From a bacterium (GTDB taxonomy: Bacteria > Bacillota > Bacilli > Lactobacillales > Streptococcaceae), in NCBI GenBank assembly GCA_905221115.1, contig CAJNBX010000006.1, positions 1 through 64,000 of the forward strand: a DNA stretch of 64,000 bases, in the 5' to 3' direction. Made by a program: the position numbers and the translations under genes. The notes under the pieces are model-generated. The model had not been told where the DNA came from. It saw only the letters and a list, made by a program, of their open reading frames with translations, and did no database searches. Shown one piece after another: positions 44,817 to 54,282 of this stretch (the stretch's first letter is position 1; the number at the start of each line of letters is the position of its first letter).

Positions 44817-45836
44817 CTACCAAAGAATCCCTTTATAGGCTACCAAAATGATGGCTAATAGCAGGACATAAAAGGCAAGGAAGATCCATTTCATTTTGAC
44901 ACAGAGGGCCACGTACTCCCGAATAAAAGCAGATGGTATGTAGTAACCTGCCGTCCTACATCCGAGTCCATCTCCCTTCATATTTAGCTTACGTGCATAG
45001 GTACTAGTACGAAAGACATGATAGTCATTAGTAACAAAGAGGAATTGAGGTTTGTCTACCAGTTTCTCGCCAAGTTCCTTAGAAAAGAGAAGGTTCTCGT
45101 AGGTAGTCCTTGATTGATCCTCCAGAATAATCGCATCTTGGGGAACATCTGTCTCTTCAAGCAGATAGTTTGTAATTGCCTGCGCTTCAGAAATCTTCTC
45201 ATCTCCTCCTTGACCACCACTGGCAATAATTTTTATGTTAGAATTCTTAGACTTGTGGTAAGCTTCTACCGCCTTATCAATTCTCCTCTTTAGCAAAGGT
45301 GTTACCTTTTCTCCGCCTAATAAACCAGCACCGTGAATGATAATAAAATCATAATGCTTCTTCTTAGGAATAAAGAGATACAAGATAGAGTACAGCATAA
45401 AACCCGTAAAAGCAAAGCCAAAAATAAAATAAGAGTAGAAAATGAATACAAATAAAATGTTTAGAAAGTGATTGGTGTAAAATAATTCATTTTGACCTCC
45501 CAATCGAAATGAAATCAAGGCAAAAAATACCAAAATGACTATTCCAAGGAGCATGGAGAGATAATTGGCCTTTGAACGTCCCTCTCGCTTCAACAAAATG
45601 ACCCCATTATAGATTAAAAAGATACCACTCAGAAAAAGCAAAAAAGGAAGTAAAATAAAGGGAAATATAAAAAAAGCGAAATGAATCTTCTCATACCCAT
45701 TTTGATAAAAAAGGTAGCCTAGATAAAAATAACTGGAAATGAGGGATAATAAGAATAATACTGGATTCCACAAACTTCTATTATCCTTCCAAAATGACAC
45801 TATAAAGGCTAATACAATTCCTATAACGAGATACAT
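44817..45836 (-). CDS. YdcF/SanA-family (DUF218) membrane protein
   Basis: 339 residues. Five N-terminal membrane helices (to about 170), then a DUF218 domain outside or at the membrane: DFIIIHGAGLLGGEKVTPLLKRRIDKAVEAY, ASGGQGGDEKISEAQAI, ILEDQSRTTYENL, FLFVTNDYHVFRT. A final helix lies at about 318-335. The ElyC/SanA/YdcF group is linked to envelope integrity; the exact activity is unknown. Confidence 0.85.
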   Translation of the reverse strand: MYLVIGIVLAFIVSFWKDNRSLWNPVLFLLSLISSYFYLGYLFYQNGYEKIHFAFFIFPFILLPFLLFLSGIFLIYNGVILLKREGRSKANYLSMLLGIVILVFFALISFRLGGQNELFYTNHFLNILFVFIFYSYFIFGFAFTGFMLYSILYLFIPKKKHYDFIIIHGAGLLGGEKVTPLLKRRIDKAVEAYHKSKNSNIKIIASGGQGGDEKISEAQAITNYLLEETDVPQDAIILEDQSRTTYENLLFSKELGEKLVDKPQFLFVTNDYHVFRTSTYARKLNMKGDGLGCRTAGYYIPSAFIREYVALCVKMKWIFLAFYVLLLAIILVAYKGILW

Positions 45837-45904
45837 TTCTTCCTCCTTTAATAACTACATTTTATCATAATTATCTAAAGAGAAAAAGAGGGCATCTACC
45901 CCTC

Positions 45905-46342
45905 TTAATCCTTCATCTGACTCTCTGCATCAGCCACGACCTGTTCTAAACTGGTCTGACCAAGTTCAGCCTCCATCGCCAGCTGGATTCTCTCCAATTT
46001 TTGATCCAAAACCTCATGAATATGAGCTCCGACTGGGCAATTTGGATTTGGATTGTCATGGAAACTGAAGAGTTGGCCTGTCTTACCAAGACACTCAACC
46101 GCCTGATAAACATCTAAAAGACTAATGTCTTTGAGGTCCTTGACAATCTCTGTTCCCCCTGTTCCACGCGCTACTGAAATCAGCTCTGCCTTCTTCAACT
46201 GGGACAAGGTTTTTCTGATAATGACAGGATTAACCCCAACACTAGCAGCCAAAAAATCACTAGTCACCTTGCTTTCCTTCCCCTTGAGGGCAATAATTAT
46301 CAGCATATGAGTCGCAATGGTAAATCTACTTGGAATTTGCAT
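45905..46342 (-). CDS. Rrf2-family transcriptional regulator
   Basis: 145 residues. Winged helix at the N-terminus (VTSDFLAASVGVNPVIIRKTLSQLKKAELI), Gly-rich wing RGTGGTEI, and dimer helix. There is only one Cys in the usual cluster region (NPNCPVGAHIHE), not the three of IscR-type proteins, so an iron-sulfur cluster is unlikely. Its promoter (TTGACA-16-TATAAT) lies in the end of the upstream phosphoesterase gene and carries a GTAATG-N5-CATTAC palindrome. Confidence 0.88.
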   Translation of the reverse strand: MQIPSRFTIATHMLIIIALKGKESKVTSDFLAASVGVNPVIIRKTLSQLKKAELISVARGTGGTEIVKDLKDISLLDVYQAVECLGKTGQLFSFHDNPNPNCPVGAHIHEVLDQKLERIQLAMEAELGQTSLEQVVADAESQMKD

Positions 46343-46411
46343 ACTCTTCTCCTTTTTACGAGGCTAGCCTACCTCTACTCTTCTTTTTCTTTTATTATAC
46401 CCTTTTTAGTT

Positions 46412-46428
46412 GTAATGTCAATCATTAC
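46412..46428 (-). promoter_or_regulatory. Palindrome over the Rrf2 gene promoter
   Basis: GTAATG-TCAAT-CATTAC, perfect 6-bp arms, overlapping the minus-strand -35 TTGACA and the last codons of the phosphoesterase gene. Probably the Rrf2 autoregulatory operator. Confidence 0.5.
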
Positions 46429-47260
46429 CACTTTTCAGCCAAGCATCTAATTCCTTATCATAGCCCTCTTTCTGGGCCAATTCTCTCAGAAATTCCTGAT
46501 GATGAGTATGGTGGATACCATTGACCAGACTTTCATAGTAAACCTCAAAATAAGGGAGTTTGAGGTCTTTAGCTAGCTGCAATTCAGCTGCCACATCGTA
46601 GTCCACCCGACGGAAATCCATATCTACCAAGCCTTTGTCATCAAACTCCAAAATCATATACTGGGCCCGCAAGTCCTTCCGCAACTGGGCATCCAAAAAG
46701 AAAGGTTGTCCAATTGAACCCGGATTGACAATCAATTGCCCACCAGTACCGTAACGAAGCAACTGCTGGTGAATATGACCATAAACAGCAATATCACAAG
46801 GGGGATTGGTCACCAAGCGGTCAAAATCCTCTTGCGCTCCAGTATGAATCAACTCTCTCCCCCAATTCTTATCAGGCAGATGATGACTAATTCCCACCGT
46901 CAAATCCCCAAACTGACGATGGAGCTGGAGAGGTTGATTGTGGAGCAGTTCAATTTCTTCTCGGGAAATTTCCTCTAAAACATACTGACACTGGCGCAAG
47001 AGATAACGTTGGCTGGGACGAGTCTGATCCAATTCCTTGCGGACACCATGCCACAGACTGTCTTCCCAGTTTCCCAAAACTCTAGCCGTAATCGGTAGTT
47101 GATCCAACAAGTCCAAAATCCTTCTACGCCCTGTTCCCGGCATGAGAATATCTCCCAAAAGCCAGTATTCATCCACTCCTAACTGCCGAGCATCTGCCAA
47201 AACAGCCTCCAAGGCGGTGGTATTTCCATGAATATCTGAAAGAAGAGCTATTTTTGTCAT
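46418..47260 (-). CDS. Calcineurin-like metallophosphoesterase (YfcE/MJ0936-like)
   Basis: 280 residues. Metal-binding motifs in order: ALLSDIHGNTTALEAVL, WLLGDILMPG, GNWED, GISHH, VYGHIHQQLL and NPGSIGQPF. A cytoplasmic phosphodiesterase; the substrate is unknown. It precedes the Rrf2 gene on the same strand, with the Rrf2 promoter overlapping its end. Divergent from psaR. Confidence 0.88.
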   Translation of the reverse strand: MTKIALLSDIHGNTTALEAVLADARQLGVDEYWLLGDILMPGTGRRRILDLLDQLPITARVLGNWEDSLWHGVRKELDQTRPSQRYLLRQCQYVLEEISREEIELLHNQPLQLHRQFGDLTVGISHHLPDKNWGRELIHTGAQEDFDRLVTNPPCDIAVYGHIHQQLLRYGTGGQLIVNPGSIGQPFFLDAQLRKDLRAQYMILEFDDKGLVDMDFRRVDYDVAAELQLAKDLKLPYFEVYYESLVNGIHHTHHQEFLRELAQKEGYDKELDAWLKSGND

Positions 47261-47371
47261 ATTTATCTCCTCGTTTTTTCTCTTGCAATAAGTATAACAT
47301 AAAAAGTCACAGCTAGAGAAATCTAGCTTTTTTTGATATACTAGATAAAGATATTAGACAAGAGGAAGCGA

Positions 47372-48022
47372 ATGACCCCTAATAAAGAAGATTATCTAAA
47401 ATGTATTTATGAAATCGGCATAGACCTGCATAAAATCACCAACAAGGAAATTGCGGCCCGCATGCAAGTCTCTCCCCCTGCCGTAACTGAAATGATTAAA
47501 CGGATGAAAAGTGAAAACCTCATCCTCAAGGACAAGGAATGTGGCTATCTACTGACAGACCTCGGGCTCAAACTGGTCTCTGAGCTCTATCGCAAACACC
47601 GTTTAATTGAAGTTTTTCTAGTCCATCATTTAGACTATACGAGTGACCAGATTCACGAGGAAGCTGAGGTCTTAGAGCATACTGTCTCGGACCTATTCGT
47701 GGAAAGACTGGATAAACTGCTCGGATTCCCCAAGACCTGCCCCCACGGAGGAACCATTCCAGCCAAGGGAGAACTTCTGGTTGAAATCAACAACCTACCA
47801 CTAGCTGATATCAAGGAAGCTGGATCCTACCGTCTGACTCGGGTACACGATAGCTTTGACATTCTCCATTATCTGGACAAGCACTCACTTCACATCGGAG
47901 ATCCGCTCCAAGTCAAGCAGTTTGATGGCTTCAGCAATACCTTCACTATCCTCACTAAAAATGAAGATTTACAAGTGAATATGGACATTGCCAAACAACT
48001 CTATGTCGAGAAAATCAACTAA
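47372..48022 (+). CDS. psaR: Manganese-dependent repressor PsaR (DtxR/MntR family)
   Basis: 216 residues. N-terminal winged helix (NKEIAARMQVSPPAVTEMIKRM), metal-binding dimer domain (HRLIEVFLVHHL, HEEAEVLEHTVSDLFVERLDK, CPHGGTIP) and the SH3-like FeoA domain from about 150. With Mn2+ it represses psaBCA and surface adhesin genes; Zn2+ counters this. Its expected operator is seen before psaB 9 kb away. GAGGAAG before the ATG; a terminator follows. Confidence 0.93.
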   Translation: MTPNKEDYLKCIYEIGIDLHKITNKEIAARMQVSPPAVTEMIKRMKSENLILKDKECGYLLTDLGLKLVSELYRKHRLIEVFLVHHLDYTSDQIHEEAEVLEHTVSDLFVERLDKLLGFPKTCPHGGTIPAKGELLVEINNLPLADIKEAGSYRLTRVHDSFDILHYLDKHSLHIGDPLQVKQFDGFSNTFTILTKNEDLQVNMDIAKQLYVEKIN

Positions 48023-48040
48023 TTTCTCAAGTCACCCACT

Positions 48041-48070
48041 AACCCTGAAAGTTTAATTTTCAGGGTTTTA
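48041..48070 (+). terminator. Terminator of psaR
   Basis: AACCCTGAAA and TTTCAGGGTT stem followed by TTTATTT, 19 bases after the psaR stop. Confidence 0.85.
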
Positions 48071-48094
48071 TTTCTATCATTTGATTTTGCTTTC

Positions 48095-48141
48095 ATTTTA
48101 TTATAAAATCGATGTAAAAAACAAGAAAGATACCTTAACCT
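48095..48141 (+). promoter_or_regulatory. Probable class II NAD+ riboswitch (pnuC motif) upstream of pnuC
   Basis: The short leader before the pnuC ATG (GATGTAAAAAACAAGAAAGA then TACCTTAACCT) has no normal Shine-Dalgarno and resembles the compact pnuC-motif RNA reported upstream of streptococcal pnuC genes. The match is from memory of the motif and its position; the pseudoknot has not been drawn out. Confidence 0.5.
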
Positions 48142-48852
48142 ATGAAAAAATCATTAAAAATTTTTGCGACATCTAAATGGTTTGACCTCTTCGGAGTTGC
48201 TTTGGTCGTTGGAATTGCGATTGCATCTGGCTACCTCAACTCCCGTCTCGACAAATTCGTAAACTGGGGACCATGGACAGCTCTTGTTCCCTTTGGATTC
48301 ATTTCCGTAACCAACGTTGGGATTTCCATGTTGTCCACTCGTTTCACGGGAAAATTAAGCAAATGGGGAAATTACTTTGGCATTGTCAATACGATTTTGT
48401 CTGGCACCATTGACTATATCCTTGGAAATAAGGCGGCCATTATCACCTATCCTGTCACCTTCCTCATTTATACCTTTGCTATTAAGAAATGGGAAGCTTC
48501 GCAAGAAGGCAGACCCAACCAAATGAGCCAAAAACAGCTAAAATTGGCGGCCATCATCATTTCCATCATCGCCTTCCTCTTTGCCTTTGCGACCAACTAT
48601 ATCGGCTATGGGGGCAAGATGAATCTCCTGGCCTACGTAACAACTATTGCCTTTGCACTGTCTCTCATTGCCAATGCTTTGAATGCATTGAAACTGACAA
48701 CTCAGTGGGGATTTTGGTTGATTTACAATTTCGTTCAGCTGACAAAGGCTGGCATTCAAGGAAACTTTGCCAATATCGGAAAATACATCTTTTATATCCT
48801 CAATGCAATCGGAGCTTTATTTGTATGGAATGATGAAGAAGTGGAACAATAA
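48142..48852 (+). CDS. pnuC: Nicotinamide riboside/pyridine nucleotide-precursor transporter PnuC
   Basis: 236 residues with seven or eight membrane helices. PnuC-family features include GFISVTNVGISMLSTRF and KWGNYFGIVNTILSGTIDYILGN, and the C-terminal LTTQWGFWLIYNFVQLTKAGIQGN. It imports nicotinamide riboside for NAD synthesis. A single gene with a likely NAD+-sensing leader. It complements the nicotinamidase at 5 kb. Confidence 0.92.
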   Translation: MKKSLKIFATSKWFDLFGVALVVGIAIASGYLNSRLDKFVNWGPWTALVPFGFISVTNVGISMLSTRFTGKLSKWGNYFGIVNTILSGTIDYILGNKAAIITYPVTFLIYTFAIKKWEASQEGRPNQMSQKQLKLAAIIISIIAFLFAFATNYIGYGGKMNLLAYVTTIAFALSLIANALNALKLTTQWGFWLIYNFVQLTKAGIQGNFANIGKYIFYILNAIGALFVWNDEEVEQ

Positions 48853-48971
48853 GAGGGAAATAAAATAAAGAAATCTAATAGAATCTCCTTGCTAAAATTT
48901 TTTATCATTTTACTTGTATCTCCCATTCTTTTGGAGTAAAATGAAGCTAGATAAAAGAGGGAGGTCATCTT

Positions 48972-49385
48972 ATGAAAAATCTCTTTAGAATCCATTTTAC
49001 AGCAATTGCAGTTATCGATTTGCTACTATTTGCATTTTTCAACACTAGACCCGAGACAGCTTTAGAATGGCTCTTGCTCTCTGGCTTTATTTTCATCCTT
49101 GCTCAAGGACTCCTGCTATTTCGCTTGGTCAATCGACTCAAAAAACATTTCTCTGAGCTTGATCCTCAAATCAATAAAAAGATTCGCTTCTACTATTTGG
49201 GGGTTCTCACCATTGATTTTCTATTATTTATCCTCTTCGCCTTCATTAGTTCTCAGCGATTTTCCACTCTTATGCCAATCGTCACTGCTTGTCATTCTAC
49301 TTTATATTATAGGACAACTGACTACCTAAGAGAAAACTATCCTGACTTTTACAACAAACATATCTCTTTGTGGGAATGTCTCTAA
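48972..49385 (+). CDS. Small membrane protein, first of a paralogous pair
   Basis: 137 residues, four predicted membrane helices (about 11-26, 34-52, 75-95 and 98-110), ending YNKHISLWECL. No domain recognised. The downstream gene has the same length, layout and a similar end (QEPISFWNIL), so they are old tandem duplicates 18 bases apart. GGGAGG precedes the ATG. Function unknown. Confidence 0.75.
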   Translation: MKNLFRIHFTAIAVIDLLLFAFFNTRPETALEWLLLSGFIFILAQGLLLFRLVNRLKKHFSELDPQINKKIRFYYLGVLTIDFLLFILFAFISSQRFSTLMPIVTACHSTLYYRTTDYLRENYPDFYNKHISLWECL

Positions 49386-49403
49386 GGAAAAGGAGGTTTT
49401 ATC

Positions 49404-49817
49404 ATGAAAAAAATCATATCCATCAAAACCATTCAACTCCTTATCATCGATGGAATTATGCTGGCATTTTTGACATTTAAAGAGGGACTTACTTGGGATT
49501 GGATTTTGATTTATAGTGGTTGGCTCATTTTCTTTCATCCTGTGCTATTGACCTATCTTTCCAACCAACTTTGTGACCACTTTAGTCAACTCTATTCCCA
49601 GATTAGACCGAGATTCTGGCGTTTTGCTTTACAAATTCTCCTATGGGATAGCCTGATCATTCTCTCCTTGCTGTTTTTAAGTGGTGTCCCACTTTTCCTT
49701 CAGGGAAGTCTCCTCATCCTAGGACATCTCATCCTTTCCTATCGCATAAGCCAAAGACTGAAAAGAGACTTCCCCCAAGCCTATCAAGAACCGATTTCTT
49801 TTTGGAATATTTTATGA
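49404..49817 (+). CDS. Small membrane protein, second of a paralogous pair
   Basis: 137 residues with four predicted membrane helices and the shared pattern LxxDxxxLxFxxF near the start, R-x-RFW/K-IRFY in the middle loop and P-ISxW-xL at the end. Translated right after its paralogue with AAGGAGG upstream. Function unknown. Confidence 0.75.
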   Translation: MKKIISIKTIQLLIIDGIMLAFLTFKEGLTWDWILIYSGWLIFFHPVLLTYLSNQLCDHFSQLYSQIRPRFWRFALQILLWDSLIILSLLFLSGVPLFLQGSLLILGHLILSYRISQRLKRDFPQAYQEPISFWNIL

Positions 49818-49828
49818 TAGATGAGAAA

Positions 49829-49856
49829 ACCAAGCCGGTTGGGCTTGGTCTTTCTT
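49829..49856. terminator. Terminator between the membrane pair and dtd
   Basis: ACCAAGCC-GGTTG-GGCTTGGT stem with TTTC on the plus side and A-rich sequence on the left, between convergent genes. Confidence 0.8.
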
Positions 49857-50298
49857 ATCTATTTTTCGTATCAAGGATAATGGTAACCGGTCCGTCATTG
49901 ACCAGCTCAACCTGCATATCCGCTCCAAAGATGCCTGTCTGAACGGGCACTTCTTGCGCTAGTTTTTGATTGAAAGCGTCATAGAAGTCTGATGCCATAT
50001 CAGGCTTGGCTGCCCCTGTAAAGGCTGGACGATTGCCTTTCTTAGTATCCGCAAAGAGGGTAAACTGAGAAATAGAGAGGATTTCTCCTTCAATATCCTT
50101 GACAGACAGGTTCATCTTGCCTTCTGCGTCTGAAAAAATCCGCATGTTGACCAGTTTTCTCACAGCATAGTCCAAATCTTCCTCTTGGTCCTCTGGTCCA
50201 ACTCCAACCAGCAATAAGAGCCCCTGATTGATTTTTCCCTGAACCTGACTTTCGATACTCACTTGGGCTTTTGTAACCCGTTGGATAATGATTTTCAT
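49855..50298 (-). CDS. dtd: D-aminoacyl-tRNA deacylase
   Basis: 147 residues, complete. Family motifs [17 protein letters not shown] (catalytic) and the late GPVTIILDT are present. It frees tRNA from D-amino acids. It follows relA on the same strand after 29 bases, a common pairing in Firmicutes. Confidence 0.96.
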   Translation of the reverse strand: MKIIIQRVTKAQVSIESQVQGKINQGLLLLVGVGPEDQEEDLDYAVRKLVNMRIFSDAEGKMNLSVKDIEGEILSISQFTLFADTKKGNRPAFTGAAKPDMASDFYDAFNQKLAQEVPVQTGIFGADMQVELVNDGPVTIILDTKNR

Positions 50299-50327
50299 AA
50301 TAGCCTTTCTAGTAGAAGCTCGGACAA

Positions 50328-52550
50328 TTAGCCATTGGTACGTTTAACAGAGTAAACTTCTGGCACACTCTTAATCTTGTCCACAACCGTAGTCAGCGTA
50401 GAGAGATTAGCAATGCCAAAGGATACATGGATATTAGCAAATTTCATATCCTTAGTTGGTTGGGCGTTGACTGTTGAGATATTCTTGGTTGTGTTTGAAA
50501 GAACTTGCAGTACATCGTTCAACAGTCCTGTACGGTTGAGGCCATAAATATCGATATGGGCCATATACTCCTTATTTGAGCTAGAGTACTGGTCTTCCCA
50601 TTCCACATCAAGGAGACGTTGCTCGTAGTTTTCTTGGGCACGCAGGTTCATACAGTCCACACGGTGAATAGCTACACCACGCCCCTTGGTAATGTAGCCG
50701 ACAATATCGTCACCAGGCACTGGATTACAACACTTGGCAATCCGCACTAGGAGACCTGAGGCTCCCTCAATAACCACACCCCCCTCATGCTTGACCTTGA
50801 GGGTTTCTTTGTTCTCAACCTTGACCTCGCCACCTTTGACAAGTTCTTCTGCCTCAGCCTTGGCCTTGGCACGTTCTTCTTCACGACGTTCCTTTTCAGT
50901 CAGACGATTAAAGACAGTAATAGCACCGATTTCGCCAAAACCAATGGCCGCAAAGAGAGATTCTTCTGTCTTGTAGCTGGTCTTTTGCAGGACTTGGTCC
51001 ATATGACGCTTGTCCATGAATTTATTGGCCACATAGCCATTTTCTTGGAACTGGGCCATCAACATCTCACGACCCTTGTTGACAGACAATTCCTTATCTT
51101 GGTTTTTAAAGAACTGACGAATCTTGTTTCGCGCCTTACTGGTCTTGACCATATTGAGCCAATCACGGCTCGGTCCAAAGGAGTTGGGGTTGGTGACAAT
51201 TTCAACCTGATCCCCTGTCTTGAGCTTGGTTGTCAGTGGAACCATGCGACCATTGACCTTGGCACCAGTCGCTTTTTCACCAACTTTAGTATGGATTTCG
51301 TAGGCAAAGTCAATCGGTCCTGAGTCTTTTGGAAGAGAGCGGACAGCCCCATCTGGGGTAAAGACATAAATCTCCTCAGCCAGATAGTTTTCCTTAACTG
51401 AATCCACAAATTCCTTGGCATCATCAGCCTGATCTTGGAGCTCCATCATCTCCTTGATCCAGTTCATCCCAATAGCTGATTCCTTGCTGTTGACCTGCCC
51501 CTTAACACCTTTCTTATATGCCCAGTGAGCCGCAACTCCGTACTCAGCCACCTCATGCATGGCCTTAGTTCGAATCTGGAATTCAATCGGCCCTTTTGGC
51601 CCATAAACAGTCGTATGGATAGACTGGTAACCATTGGCCTTGCGATTAGCGATATAGTCTTTAAAGCGACCTGGCATTGGTTTCCAAAGTTCATGCACAT
51701 AACCAAGCATAGCATAAACATCACTTTGGGTATCTAAAATACAGCGAATGGCAATCAGGTCATAGATTTCCTCAAAACGTTTTCTCTTATCCTGCATTTT
51801 GCGGAAAATAGAGTAAATATGCTTGGGACGACCATAAATCTTTCCTCTCAAGTGATGATCCGTCGTATATTCCTCTAATTTTGTGACCACCTCATCCACC
51901 AAGGCCTCACGCTCCCTACGCTTTTCCTTCATCATATGGGTAATCTTGTAAAACTCCGTTGGATTGAGGTAACGGAAAGATAGGTCTTCCAATTCCCATT
52001 TGACACTGGAAATCCCCAAACGATGGGCAAGTGGGGCATAGATTTCCATGGTTTCTTTGGAAATACGCTCCTGCTTGTCTTTTCGAAGATGTTTCAGGGT
52101 CCGCATATTGTGCAAGCGGTCAGACAGTTTGACCAAGATAACACGGATATCCTCAGACATGGCCATGAGCATCTTGCGATGATTTTCTGCCAACTGCTCT
52201 TCGTGAGACTTGTATTTAACTTTACCAAGCTTGGTAACCCCATCTACGATTACCCGCACATCGGGGCCAAACTCTCTTTCCAAATCGTCCAAAGTCGCAT
52301 CTGTATCTTCTACCACATCATGCAAGAAACCACAAGCTACTGTTACAGCATCCAACTTGAGTTTGGCTAAAATACCTGCCACTTGGATAGGGTGAATGAT
52401 ATAAGGCTCACCTGATTTGCGATATTGACCACTATGGCATTCCACCGCGTAGACCAAGGCTTTATGGACAAAATGGACATCCTCTTCCGTTAAATATTCT
52501 TTGGTTAAGGCGACAACTTCTTCGCCTGTTAAATTCACTTCTTTTGGCAT
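50328..52550 (-). CDS. relA: (p)ppGpp synthetase/hydrolase RelA/SpoT homologue
   Basis: 740 residues with the full long-RSH architecture: HD hydrolase domain (about 27-180; [28 protein letters not shown]), synthetase domain ([40 protein letters not shown]), TGS domain ([22 protein letters not shown]), conserved-cysteine domain ([17 protein letters not shown]) and C-terminal ACT domain. The complete HD motif indicates a bifunctional enzyme. It controls the stringent response, which meets CodY through GTP levels. Confidence 0.97.
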   Translation of the reverse strand: MPKEVNLTGEEVVALTKEYLTEEDVHFVHKALVYAVECHSGQYRKSGEPYIIHPIQVAGILAKLKLDAVTVACGFLHDVVEDTDATLDDLEREFGPDVRVIVDGVTKLGKVKYKSHEEQLAENHRKMLMAMSEDIRVILVKLSDRLHNMRTLKHLRKDKQERISKETMEIYAPLAHRLGISSVKWELEDLSFRYLNPTEFYKITHMMKEKRREREALVDEVVTKLEEYTTDHHLRGKIYGRPKHIYSIFRKMQDKRKRFEEIYDLIAIRCILDTQSDVYAMLGYVHELWKPMPGRFKDYIANRKANGYQSIHTTVYGPKGPIEFQIRTKAMHEVAEYGVAAHWAYKKGVKGQVNSKESAIGMNWIKEMMELQDQADDAKEFVDSVKENYLAEEIYVFTPDGAVRSLPKDSGPIDFAYEIHTKVGEKATGAKVNGRMVPLTTKLKTGDQVEIVTNPNSFGPSRDWLNMVKTSKARNKIRQFFKNQDKELSVNKGREMLMAQFQENGYVANKFMDKRHMDQVLQKTSYKTEESLFAAIGFGEIGAITVFNRLTEKERREEERAKAKAEAEELVKGGEVKVENKETLKVKHEGGVVIEGASGLLVRIAKCCNPVPGDDIVGYITKGRGVAIHRVDCMNLRAQENYEQRLLDVEWEDQYSSSNKEYMAHIDIYGLNRTGLLNDVLQVLSNTTKNISTVNAQPTKDMKFANIHVSFGIANLSTLTTVVDKIKSVPEVYSVKRTNG

Positions 52551-52844
52551 CTCTACTCTCCAATTCTTCCTACCATTTTATCACTTTTTTAAGAATATGA
52601 AAACTAGATTGGAACAGAATAAGAAAAAAATAATTCAGAATTGCTTGATAATTCTGAATTATTAGTATATAATATATTACGAAGTTAGATTTTAAACTTA
52701 GGTGATAGAAGGAGAGATAGACCAACGGAAACCATATTGTAACCCAAAGACTTTCTGACTTCCCTCAATTTCCTTGAAGATACGAAAGCTAAACAGTGGA
52801 ACTCGTGTCACATACACTGGTACCTTGACTGGATTTTGGAATTA
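52551..52844. other. Gene-free region upstream of relA with a perfect 14-bp palindrome
   Basis: AATAATTCAGAATT-GCTTGAT-AATTCTGAATTATT at 52629-52663 has 14/14 arm identity; it could be an operator or a terminator-like hairpin. A minus-strand open frame of 47 codons without start (52698-52841) ends against the BOX element and may be a gene relic. No other feature. Confidence 0.45.
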
Positions 52845-52986
52845 ATACTCAATAAAAATCAAAGAGCAAACTAGCCGCAGGTTGCTCAAAGCACCGCTTT
52901 GAGGTTGTAGTTAAGACTGACAAAGTCAGTCACATATATACGTCAAGGCGACGTTGACGCGGTTTGAAGAGATTTTCGAAGAGTAT
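52845..52986 (+). repeat. BOX element (boxC-boxB-boxA)
   Basis: 142 bp, ATACTCAATAAAAATCAAAG to TTCGAAGAGTAT, with one boxB (CTCAAAGCACCGCTTTGAGG) and GTCAAGGCGACGTTGACGCG in boxA. Confidence 0.92.
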
Positions 52987-53038
52987 AAAAATCCTCAAGA
53001 TACTTTCTTTTATCCTTTAGTTTATAAGGAGAACACCT

Positions 53039-53302
53039 ATGAAAAAAACTGCTATTTCTATCTTTGCTCTCCTAGTTTTAGGAGTTAGCTGTTTGTTCCT
53101 ATTCAGCCAGCAAAGTTATAAAAAAACAGTCGTTCAATACTATGCTAACGACCAGAACCTGCCCAATAGGATAACTTATAGTGAATATAGCGACAAACGA
53201 GAAGCCAACTACGGTGGCACTCTAAACATCACGTCTATCAAACAAGCTAATGACGGAGTTTATGCAACCTATGAAGGGCAATTGACACCTCTCCAATATT
53301 GA
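53039..53302 (+). CDS. Small exported or membrane-anchored protein, unknown function
   Basis: 87 residues. N-terminal hydrophobic segment (about 5-24) with a Cys in LGVSCLFLF that is not a good lipobox, then a short extracellular domain (QYYANDQNLPNRITYSEYS, YGGTLNITSIKQ). GGAG precedes the ATG. I recognise no family. It lies between two BOX elements and has its own terminator. Confidence 0.65.
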   Translation: MKKTAISIFALLVLGVSCLFLFSQQSYKKTVVQYYANDQNLPNRITYSEYSDKREANYGGTLNITSIKQANDGVYATYEGQLTPLQY

Positions 53303-53311
53303 TAAATTGAT

Positions 53312-53346
53312 AACCAGCCTGTCTTCATCTAGTCATGCTGGTTTTT
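53312..53346 (+). terminator. Terminator after the small exported protein gene
   Basis: AACCAGC and GCTGGTT arms followed by TTTT, 10 bases after the stop. Confidence 0.75.
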
Positions 53347-53398
53347 AAGTTCATTCTAAATCCTTACCTATTCTTCCCAACTGTGCTATACTTAATTT

Positions 53399-53503
53399 AT
53401 ACTCAATGAAAATCAAAGAGCAAACTAGGAAACTAGCCGCAGGCTGTACTTGAGTACGGCAAGGCGACGTTGACGCAGTTTGAATTTGATTTTCGAAGAG
53501 TAT
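53399..53503 (+). repeat. BOX element (boxC-boxA)
   Basis: 105 bp, ATACTCAATGAAAATC to TTCGAAGAGTAT, with TGTACTTGAGTACGGCAAGG and CGACGTTGACGC inside. Confidence 0.92.
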
Positions 53504-53531
53504 TAGTGCATTCTTTGAGATTGGAGCCAAT

Positions 53532-54161
53532 ATGAAAATCCATAAAACTGTGAATCCTGTTGCCTATGAAAACACCTATTACCTAGAAGGCGAAAAGCAC
53601 CTTATCGTAGTAGATCCTGGCAGCCATTGGGAAGCCATTCGTCAGACAATCGAGAAGATCAATAAACCGATCTGCGCTATTCTCTTGACCCACGCCCATT
53701 ATGACCATATCATGAGTCTGGACTTGGTTCGCGAAACTTTTGGCAATCCTCCTGTCTATATCGCAGAGAGTGAAGCCAGCTGGCTCTATACTCCTGTCGA
53801 TAATCTCTCTGGTCTCCCTCGTCATGATGATATGGCAGATGTGGTCGCAAAACCTGCTGAACACACCTTTATCTTTCATAAGGAATATCAACTGGAGGAA
53901 TTTCGTTTCACTGTCTTGCCAACACCAGGGCACTCTATCGGCGGTGTTTCTATCGTCTTTCCTAATTCTCACCTAGTCTTGACGGGAGATGCTCTGTTCC
54001 GTGAAACAATCGGACGGACCGACCTTCCCACTGGTAGTATGGAACAACTTCTTCACAGTATCCAGACCCAACTCTTCACCCTACCAAACTACGATGTCTA
54101 TCCAGGACATGGTCCAGCTACTACTATCGCTCACGAAAAAACCTTCAATCCCTTTTTCTAG
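53532..54161 (+). CDS. Metallo-beta-lactamase-fold hydrolase (glyoxalase II-like)
   Basis: 209 residues. HxHxDH motif THAHYDH at 53-59, then TPGHSIGG, TGDALF and PGHGP supply the remaining zinc ligands. Cytoplasmic thioester or related hydrolase; the substrate is unassigned. GGAG precedes the ATG. Convergent with pepO and sharing its terminator. Confidence 0.88.
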   Translation: MKIHKTVNPVAYENTYYLEGEKHLIVVDPGSHWEAIRQTIEKINKPICAILLTHAHYDHIMSLDLVRETFGNPPVYIAESEASWLYTPVDNLSGLPRHDDMADVVAKPAEHTFIFHKEYQLEEFRFTVLPTPGHSIGGVSIVFPNSHLVLTGDALFRETIGRTDLPTGSMEQLLHSIQTQLFTLPNYDVYPGHGPATTIAHEKTFNPFF

Positions 54162-54216
54162 CAAGATGATGATAATCGAAATTTAAGTAAACTATCCAGT
54201 AAATCTTTCCATTACA

Positions 54217-54262
54217 AAAGGCATCCTATCAAGGTTTTCACACCTGACAGGATGCCTTTTTC
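54217..54262. terminator. Bidirectional terminator between the hydrolase gene and pepO
   Basis: AAAAGGCATCCT and AGGATGCCTTTT arms with inner ATCAAGG/CCTGA-type pairing and A/T runs on both sides. Confidence 0.88.
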
Positions 54263-54282
54263 TGATGACTAGATTTTTTGCA

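Noticed and set aside
52698..52841. 47-codon minus-strand frame next to a BOX element
   Set aside because: No start codon and no recognised homology; kept only as a possible relic.
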